A stretch of DNA of 6,040 bases from an uncultured Elusimicrobiales bacterium (GTDB lineage Bacteria > Elusimicrobiota > Elusimicrobia > Elusimicrobiales > Elusimicrobiaceae): the NCBI GenBank assembly GCA_944322775.1, contig CALUQA010000036.1:1-6040 (forward strand), given 5' to 3'. This document shows, one piece after another, positions 1-3,855 of the stretch. Positions within the stretch are counted from its first letter, which is position 1. Each line of letters starts with the position of its first letter. A program made the position numbers and the translations under genes. The notes under the pieces were generated by a model. The model had not been told where the DNA came from. It saw only the letters and a list, made by a program, of their open reading frames with translations, and made no database searches.

Positions 1-559
1 AAAGCTGATAGGTGCCGATGCCGCATTTTTTGAGCTGTTCAAATTCTTCCTGCACCAGCGGGGCGATGTTTACGTTTACGCGGCGGATATTTTGGCCGTT
101 CCAGCGGGTATCGTAAATGGCTTTAATGCTGTCATACACATATTGCAAACCGCCGCCGGGGTAAGCTTCGCCGGCCACCATCAAAATACGTTTGTGGCCC
201 TGCTGCAAAAGGGCGGTGACTTCCTGTTCAATTTCTGCCTTGGTGCTGGCGTGGCGTTTAAGGGTGGTGTTGCTTTTGCGAAAGGCGCAATAGACGCATT
301 CGTTGGTGCAAATATTTGAAATATAAAGGGGGGCAAATAAAACAATACGGTTGCCATAGATGGCTTCTTTGACGTATTTGGCCGCGTCAAAGAGCTTTTG
401 CATCAGTTTCTGGTCGGTAATGTTTAAAAGGACGGCCGCTTCTTCCAGCGTGATTCCTTTGAGTTGTTTGGCTTTATTTAAAATTTCCGTCACTTCGGAG
501 TCCGTATGGGACTTGGCTTTTTCCAAAGTTCGTTGCAGTTTTTCGTCATCAATAATCAT
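1..559 (-). CDS. hydG: HydG, [FeFe]-hydrogenase H-cluster maturase (radical SAM), N-terminal part; runs off the window
   Basis: HydG cleaves tyrosine with S-adenosylmethionine and supplies the CO and cyanide ligands, carried on an Fe(CO)2(CN) synthon, for the hydrogenase H-cluster, working with HydE and HydF in the cytoplasm. The 186 visible codons hold the N-terminal helical part (KAKQLKGITLEEAAVLLN, 29-46), the family block NRIVLFAPLYISNIC (70-84), and the radical SAM motif CX3CX2C at C84, C88 and C91, followed by AFRKSN. Further on are GEAYP (130-134) and RRVNVNIAPL (159-168), then GIGTYQL at the window edge. ThiH and other tyrosine-lyase relatives are the alternative, but the block before the cysteines and the RRVNVN stretch fit HydG better. 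The C-terminal CX2CX22C site for the auxiliary cluster lies outside. The ATG at 559 is the first in frame after a stop and begins where the family homology begins. No Shine-Dalgarno precedes it. GTG at codon 23 is a weaker alternative start. Confidence 0.9.
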   Translation of the reverse strand, partial: MIIDDEKLQRTLEKAKSHTDSEVTEILNKAKQLKGITLEEAAVLLNITDQKLMQKLFDAAKYVKEAIYGNRIVLFAPLYISNICTNECVYCAFRKSNTTLKRHASTKAEIEQEVTALLQQGHKRILMVAGEAYPGGGLQYVYDSIKAIYDTRWNGQNIRRVNVNIAPLVQEEFEQLKKCGIGTYQL

Positions 560-574
560 AGTTATATCATAGCA
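560..574 (-). promoter_or_regulatory. Candidate hydG promoter: extended -10 placed for a leaderless mRNA
   Basis: Read on the minus strand, TGCTATGAT (574-566) matches the extended -10 consensus TGnTATAAT. Six bases separate it from the ATG at 559, so a start point seven bases downstream of the -10 would fall on the A of the ATG. No purine-rich ribosome binding site lies in between. A competing reading is TTGACG (588-583), a 16-bp spacer and TATAAC (566-561); that would start transcription inside the gene and require the GTG at codon 23. Both readings are inferences from motif spacing. Confidence 0.45.
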
Positions 575-589
575 CTTTTTAACGTCAAA

Positions 590-618
590 CAGGGCCTTTC
601 CTTAGAAGAAAGGCCCTG
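590..618 (-). terminator. GC-rich hairpin after the RDD gene, probable intrinsic terminator
   Basis: CAGGGCCTTTC pairs perfectly with GAAAGGCCCTG (11 bp) around a 7-base loop, 26 bases past the stop of the RDD gene. The following T run on the minus strand is short (TTTGACGTT), so termination may be imperfect. The stem is nevertheless the strongest in this gap, and it separates the RDD gene from hydG. Confidence 0.65.
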
Positions 619-643
619 CCTGGTTTGCTTGTATAGAGAAAGT

Positions 644-1480
644 TTAGCGCAGGTTAAGCTCTTGGCAGAATTTTTGCGCTTGCGGGCTTTCTGCCGTGCA
701 GGATATGCGCCCCGTTTGATAGGACATAAACAGCGTGTATTGCTGCCAGTTGGACAGGCGGCTGACGGCCGAAATGCCCTCGGGCTGCAAGGTCATGGCA
801 TAGCCGTTGCATTGCAGGGTAAGCGGGTCTTTTTCGTCGCTGAGGCAGCCGCTGTAGCTTTTCAGCCACACTTCCGGGCCGCCTTGGGCGGCTTTCAAGC
901 GGGCCGGGCGGTTTTTGGCGGCCAAAGTCAAATTGTCAATAATGGCAGAGGCCAGCACTTTGTCGCCTATTTTTTGATATTGCGGCAGCACCACCAGCCA
1001 CAAAAGTCCCGCCACAAACACCAGCGCCAGCAACACAGATACCACCGTCATTAGTGTTAAATCGTGGTGTTCCGGTTCTTCGGGATAGTCGTCGGGGTTA
1101 AACTCGGCATCTTTGGCAATGACCAGGCTTTTGCTCATTTTGTCGTGCAGTGTTTCTTTGTGCTTGTCAAAAGCGGCCGTAAAGAAGCCAAAATAAAAAG
1201 TCAGGTTTGTCACCACGCGGGAAAGCAACCGTTTGGTGGCTTTGCCAAAAGACAAGCGCCGTCCGCGTTTGTCCACCACTTTAAGCCCCATTACGCGTTT
1301 GCCCAAGCTGGCCTGCCAAGGGGAGCTTTCAAGCAGAGCATAATACAGCCAAATAATGACCACCAACACCAACGATACGGTAAATTCGTCCAGCAATTGG
1401 GCCAAAATGATAAATAATAGGACAAATACGACCAAGTCAATCATAAAAGCCCAAAAGCGCTTCCATACGCTTACATACAT
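644..1480 (-). CDS. RDD-family membrane protein with C-terminal pilin-like domain
   Basis: The protein has 278 residues. Residues 1-123 form an RDD domain: R8 and D15 in KRFWAFMID, hydrophobic segments near 13-30, 34-50 and 88-104, the loop ASLGKRVMGLKVVD (57-70), and the exit motif DKHKETLHDKMSKSLVI (105-121). RDD proteins are small membrane proteins, some linked to ion or solute transport; the function here is unknown. An acidic linker (124-140) leads to a fourth hydrophobic helix (141-165). That helix runs into LPQYQK (165-170) and a soluble tail of about 110 residues with four cysteines (212, 224, 261, 272). The LPQYQK junction and the ending GRISCTAESPQAQKFCQEL resemble type IV pilin-like proteins. 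A canonical prepilin cleavage site (GFTLIE type) is absent. The ATG at 1480 is chosen because GGGAGG sits six bases upstream and the RDD homology starts at residue 2. A longer in-frame start at 1615 would read through the neighbouring terminator and add non-homologous sequence. Confidence 0.85.
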   Translation of the reverse strand: MYVSVWKRFWAFMIDLVVFVLLFIILAQLLDEFTVSLVLVVIIWLYYALLESSPWQASLGKRVMGLKVVDKRGRRLSFGKATKRLLSRVVTNLTFYFGFFTAAFDKHKETLHDKMSKSLVIAKDAEFNPDDYPEEPEHHDLTLMTVVSVLLALVFVAGLLWLVVLPQYQKIGDKVLASAIIDNLTLAAKNRPARLKAAQGGPEVWLKSYSGCLSDEKDPLTLQCNGYAMTLQPEGISAVSRLSNWQQYTLFMSYQTGRISCTAESPQAQKFCQELNLR

Positions 1481-1486
1481 AAAAAA

Positions 1487-1507
1487 CCTCCCTTTGAAGG
1501 GCAAAGG
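1487..1507 (-). promoter_or_regulatory. Ribosome binding site of the RDD gene, overlapped by a 5' stem-loop
   Basis: GGGAGG (1492-1487) is a strong Shine-Dalgarno six bases from the ATG at 1480. Just upstream, CCTTTG (1507-1502) can pair with CAAAGG (1496-1491) across a CCCTT loop. The two last G residues of the stem are the first two of the Shine-Dalgarno, so the fold would partly mask it or act as a 5' stabilising stem. Confidence 0.6.
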
Positions 1508-1515
1508 ATATATAC

Positions 1516-1524
1516 AGTATAGCA
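1516..1524 (-). promoter_or_regulatory. Extended -10 promoter element of the RDD gene
   Basis: TGCTATACT on the minus strand (1524-1516) matches TGnTATAAT at all but one position, and no convincing -35 is seen, as is common for extended -10 promoters. Transcription would start near 1509. That gives a leader of about 28 bases opening almost directly with the CCTTTG/CAAAGG stem and containing the GGGAGG site. Confidence 0.5.
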
Positions 1525-1599
1525 CACGAAGAGGCGGTATGGGCGGAAAAATGCAAAAAATTAGGCGTGGTTGTCTTCTTAGTGCACAAAAAAGGACAT

Positions 1600-1626
1600 A
1601 AAAAACCCCTCCCACAAGGGGAGGGG
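1600..1626 (-). terminator. Intrinsic terminator of the cysteine-rich gene
   Basis: On the minus strand CCCCTCCC (1626-1619) and GGGAGGGG (1613-1606) form an 8-bp G/C-rich stem around loop CTTGT, followed directly by six T residues (1605-1600). It lies 18 bases past the stop codon at 1645. This is a textbook rho-independent terminator, and on the plus strand there is no T tract, so it works in one direction. Confidence 0.88.
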
Positions 1627-1644
1627 AAAAAGAAAGTCAAAAAT

Positions 1645-2451
1645 TTATTTTTTAACCGGCACCGGTTTCAAACGCATGCATTTATCCAGGTTGCAGCGGT
1701 GCACGCCGTCGGAACCCAAGTTCTTGGGATCGCGCAGGTTCAGACCGCATTGCGGGCAGATTTCGGTGCAGAGCGTGTTATAGCCCGACGCAGAACAATG
1801 CTGAGAAGGAGAGAGAATTTCTTCCCCGCAATAGATGCAATATCTTTTATGTTTGGCAGGGGCCGTTTTGTTGTCCGAATCGGTTTCTTTAGCATTGGGG
1901 CAAACGTGTTTGACCCCGTGAAAGCGTTCATCAATAGTCAGTTCTGCACCGCAAATGTGGCAGATGCTGGCCGGGGACTGAACGGTATTGTTTTGCGTTT
2001 CTGCTTTTTTGGGGCTGCACAGACCCGCATAGCCCTGGGCGGCGCAGTGTTGGTGGGCATATTCAATAGGCTCGTTGCAATAGGCGCACACCGGGGCAGC
2101 GGTTTCTTCGCTTTTCGGACAAACGTGTTTGGCACCGTGGAAGCGCTCGTCAATGCTCAGTTTTTCGCCGCAAACGGGGCAGTGGGTAGCCGGGGCTTCA
2201 ACGGTATCTTTTTGCGGTTCGGCTTTTTGGGTGCTGCACAGACCCACATAGCCTTGAGCAGAGCAGTGTTGGCCGGGTGCTGCAATGGCTTTGCCACAAT
2301 AGATGCAGGTATTCTTTTTGGCATTTAAAGCGGCTTTTTCCAGCGCTTTTGTAAATTTGGCAGTTTGCAGAGCCTCTGTGGATTGAGCAAAAGCAGAGGC
2401 GGAAATACATACAGCAATAAGAGTCAGCGACATCCATTTAATTTTGTTCAT
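1645..2451 (-). CDS. Exported cysteine-rich protein with three tandem CxxC units
   Basis: The function is not recognised. The protein has 268 residues. Residues 1-22 form a Sec signal peptide (K3, K5, hydrophobic core, AFA before Q23), so it should act outside the cytoplasm. After a short charged helix (24-46) come three related units. Unit 1 has C49, C52, H62, C63, C72, C91, C94, H105, H109 and C111. Unit 2 repeats this at C122, C125, H135, C136, C145, C164, C167, H178, H182 and C184. Unit 3 is shorter: C205, C208, H218, C219, C228, C232, C235, H251, C253 and C258. Shared motifs are HCxAxGYxxLC and, in units 1 and 2, CG(E/A)(K/E)L(S/T)IDERFHGxKHVCP. CxxC pairs plus Cys/His look like zinc ribbons, but outside the cytoplasm disulfides are possible too. 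Linkers between units are low-complexity and rich in K, E, T and A. The start is set by the signal peptide; AAGG lies 8 bases upstream. The gene has its own terminator downstream. Confidence 0.85.
   Translation of the reverse strand: MNKIKWMSLTLIAVCISASAFAQSTEALQTAKFTKALEKAALNAKKNTCIYCGKAIAAPGQHCSAQGYVGLCSTQKAEPQKDTVEAPATHCPVCGEKLSIDERFHGAKHVCPKSEETAAPVCAYCNEPIEYAHQHCAAQGYAGLCSPKKAETQNNTVQSPASICHICGAELTIDERFHGVKHVCPNAKETDSDNKTAPAKHKRYCIYCGEEILSPSQHCSASGYNTLCTEICPQCGLNLRDPKNLGSDGVHRCNLDKCMRLKPVPVKK
1900..2307 (-). repeat. Two tandem copies of a 219-bp coding repeat (units 1 and 2 of the CxxC protein)
   Basis: Unit 1 occupies 2307-2119 and unit 2 occupies 2088-1900, each 189 bp with a 30-bp linker. 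Anchors are exactly 219 bp apart: AAACGTGTTT at 2121 and 1902, and GCTGCACAGACCC at 2233 and 2014, both read on the plus strand. The copies have diverged at many positions, so this is an old rather than a fresh duplication. A third unit with a shorter internal linker lies at 1839-1678. Confidence 0.85.
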
Positions 2452-2459
2452 TGTTTATA

Positions 2460-2501
2460 CCTTGTTTACTTCTAAAAAGTTTTCCTTCTTTCTTTAATAT
2501 A
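2460..2501 (-). promoter_or_regulatory. A/T-rich leader and possible promoter of the cysteine-rich gene
   Basis: Minus-strand TATATT (2501-2496) follows an eight-T run and is a plausible -10. No clear -35 is seen in the T-rich stretch before it. The leader is purine-rich, and AAGG (2463-2460) eight bases from the ATG is the likely ribosome binding site. Support is limited to base composition and spacing. Confidence 0.35.
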
Positions 2502-2551
2502 AAAAAAATTAGTTTGTAAAAACAGTGTCTTTGGGCCCAGAAAGCTTTATA

Positions 2552-2581
2552 AAAAAGTCCTATAAATTTATAGGACTTTTT
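2552..2581 (-). terminator. Perfect 30-bp palindrome, probable bidirectional terminator
   Basis: The two halves are exact reverse complements, centred between 2566 and 2567. Each begins with five A residues followed by GTCCTATA, with AATT as the loop. It forms a 13-bp stem ending in a T run on either strand, eight bases past the stop of the gene at 2590. It fits an intrinsic terminator for that gene and would also stop transcription from the opposite strand. Confidence 0.8.
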
Positions 2582-2589
2582 AAATGTTT

Positions 2590-3273
2590 TTAATAAAGGC
2601 CTCTTAATAGACTTTCCATTAAGCGTGTGTTCTGGTCGGAGAGGTTCATTTTAAAGGCAATTACTTTGCTTTCCGTTTCCGAAAAGGGCCGTTCGGCCAG
2701 GCGTTGGGCAAAAAGTTGCTTGAGCAGATTGCTCATTCTTTCGGGGCCCAACAGTTCAATCATCCAATCCGGAAACATATTCTCAGAGGCTTTTAAATCG
2801 GAAAAATAGGGCAGTTGTTTTTGCCGTTCTATATAAGCTTGCATTTTTTCGTACGTTTCCTGTGCCGTAACCGCACGAATATTGGCTGAGTTGATAATCA
2901 TGCGAATAATGCTTTGGTTTTGCTGGCTTACTTTGTCAAACGCTTGCATTAAGGTGTTGGTTTCTTCTTCGGAAAGGGGCGTCTTTTGCAAGCGATAAAA
3001 CAAATAGTGGGAAATGACGGGATTTAATTTTTTATATAAGGTTTCATACGGCACCCGTGCATTGGCCTGCAGGGTGTCTTCCACTTCGTTCCTTAGCAAA
3101 GCAATGTTAACATATGCCACGGCGCTGTCCTGCGGGTAATGTTCCATGGCAGCCGTTAATGCTTGGTCAATCTTTTCTGCTTTCTGCTGGTTTTGAACGG
3201 TGTTTTGAGCTAAAGCCGTTGTTGCGGCTAGCGAGAAAGACAAGACTGCAAACAAAATTTTATTGGTATTCAT
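2590..3273 (-). CDS. Exported alpha-helical protein with an apparent internal duplication
   Basis: The function is not recognised. The protein has 227 residues. Residues 1-22 form a Sec signal peptide (K5, hydrophobic core, ALA before Q23), so it should be periplasmic or secreted. No lipobox or later membrane segment is seen. The mature part has no cysteine and reads as nearly all helix, rich in Q, E, L and N. Two stretches look related: residues 94-126 begin RLQKTPLSEEET and end SQQNQSIIRMI; residues 191-222 begin RLAERPFSETES and end SDQNTRLMESL. Each is preceded by a proline-containing helical stretch (75-93 and 168-190), suggesting two copies of a helical hairpin domain. The ATG at 3273 is supported by AGAGG five bases upstream and by the signal peptide. 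The gene is flanked by terminators on both sides, so it is probably transcribed alone. Confidence 0.8.
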   Translation of the reverse strand: MNTNKILFAVLSFSLAATTALAQNTVQNQQKAEKIDQALTAAMEHYPQDSAVAYVNIALLRNEVEDTLQANARVPYETLYKKLNPVISHYLFYRLQKTPLSEEETNTLMQAFDKVSQQNQSIIRMIINSANIRAVTAQETYEKMQAYIERQKQLPYFSDLKASENMFPDWMIELLGPERMSNLLKQLFAQRLAERPFSETESKVIAFKMNLSDQNTRLMESLLRGLY

Positions 3274-3278
3274 AAGTG

Positions 3279-3307
3279 CCTCTGTATCGTAGTATGTTCT
3301 TATAATA
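3279..3307 (-). promoter_or_regulatory. Ribosome binding site and possible -10 of the exported helical gene
   Basis: AGAGG (3283-3279) lies five bases before the ATG at 3273. TATTAT (3307-3302) is a possible -10 and would give a leader of about 20 bases; the sequence 17 bp further upstream (TGGCAG) is a poor -35. The ribosome binding site is solid, the promoter weak. Confidence 0.45.
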
Positions 3308-3350
3308 TGAAAAGAAATCCTGCCCTGCCAGGGCCTTTGGACCTATGTAA

Positions 3351-3373
3351 GAAAATAAAAGGACCTAGGTCCT
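3351..3373 (-). terminator. Palindrome AGGACCTAGGTCCT plus T tract, possible terminator of uvrA-ybaK
   Basis: The 14-base perfect palindrome (3360-3373) can form a 5-bp stem with CTAG as loop. On the minus strand it is followed by TTTATTTTC. It overlaps the TAG stop codon of ybaK at 3372-3374. The stem is short, so termination is likely but not certain. Confidence 0.5.
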
Positions 3374-3854
3374 AGGCCGTCAGCGCCGCCGTTTGTGCGT
3401 GGGAAGCGCGCAGTAAATCCTGCGGGTTGATTTTTAGCTGCAGGCCGCGTTTGCCGGCGCTTACATAAATAAAGTCCCATAAAATGCAGTCTTCGTGCAC
3501 AAAGGTGGGAAAATGTTTTTTCATGCCCAGCGGGCTGCAACCGCCGCGAATGTAGCCGGTGACGGGCATAAGGTCTTTGACGTGCAGCATTTCACAGCTT
3601 TTATTGCCGCTTACGCGGGCGGCGGCCTTTAAGTCCAATTCCGCCGCGCCCGGAATGACGCAAACAAAAAAGCCCGTTTTGTCGCCTTTTAACACCAGGG
3701 TTTTGTAAACCTGTTCCAGGTTTTGTCCCAAAGACGCGGCCACATGCTGGGCGCTTAGGTTTTCTTCGTCCACTTCGTAGGGAATTAATTCATAGGCAAT
3801 GCCCATTTCGTCCAAGTGGCGCGCGGCATTGGTTTTGTGGATTTTGTCTTTCAT
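3372..3854 (-). CDS. ybaK: YbaK/EbsC-family Cys-tRNA(Pro)/Cys-tRNA(Cys) deacylase
   Basis: Members of this family hydrolyse cysteine wrongly attached to tRNA(Pro) by prolyl-tRNA synthetase, acting in trans in the cytoplasm. The 160 residues match the family's usual length. Visible hallmarks are the N-terminal HL(x)4GI(x)Y segment (13-21), the QVYKTLVLKGD block (48-58) with K51 at the position of the essential lysine, VCVIPGAAELDLKAAA (64-79), and the signature GYIRGGCSPLGMKKHFPT (100-117). The ATG at 3854 follows the uvrA stop (3856-3858, TAG) after one base. No good Shine-Dalgarno is present, only an A-rich tract inside the end of uvrA, so translation probably depends on ribosomes finishing uvrA. 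Related YbaK-like editing proteins for other aminoacyl-tRNAs exist, but the GGCSP(I/L)G signature favours the Cys-tRNA deacylase. Confidence 0.93.
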   Translation of the reverse strand: MKDKIHKTNAARHLDEMGIAYELIPYEVDEENLSAQHVAASLGQNLEQVYKTLVLKGDKTGFFVCVIPGAAELDLKAAARVSGNKSCEMLHVKDLMPVTGYIRGGCSPLGMKKHFPTFVHEDCILWDFIYVSAGKRGLQLKINPQDLLRASHAQTAALTA

Positions 3855-3855
3855 A

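Noticed and set aside
506..1054. Plus-strand frame of 182 codons
   Set aside because: It is antisense to the RDD gene and the hairpin region, with no domain pattern. The minus frame has clear RDD motifs.
1481..1615. Longer N-terminus for the RDD protein, starting at 1615
   Set aside because: It would run through the terminator T tract of the neighbouring gene, adds 45 residues with no RDD similarity, and ignores the strong GGGAGG site before the ATG at 1480.
1567..2328. Open frame of 253 codons on the plus strand
   Set aside because: It is antisense to the cysteine-rich gene. Its internal repeats are just the reverse of the 219-bp coding repeat, and it lacks a ribosome site and any family resemblance.
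2394..2412. Possible lipobox LIAVC in the signal peptide of the cysteine-rich protein
   Set aside because: Valine at the residue before cysteine does not fit the G/A/S requirement, and a normal AFA cleavage site follows a few residues later.
3301..3306. Perfect TATAAT on the plus strand
   Set aside because: No plus-strand gene follows it. The A/T-rich gap makes a chance match likely, and the minus-strand reading of the same bases serves the real gene.
3322..3334. GCCCTGCCAGGGC inverted repeat
   Set aside because: It can form only a 4-bp stem with a 5-base loop and has no T tract. It might be an operator, but nothing else supports that.
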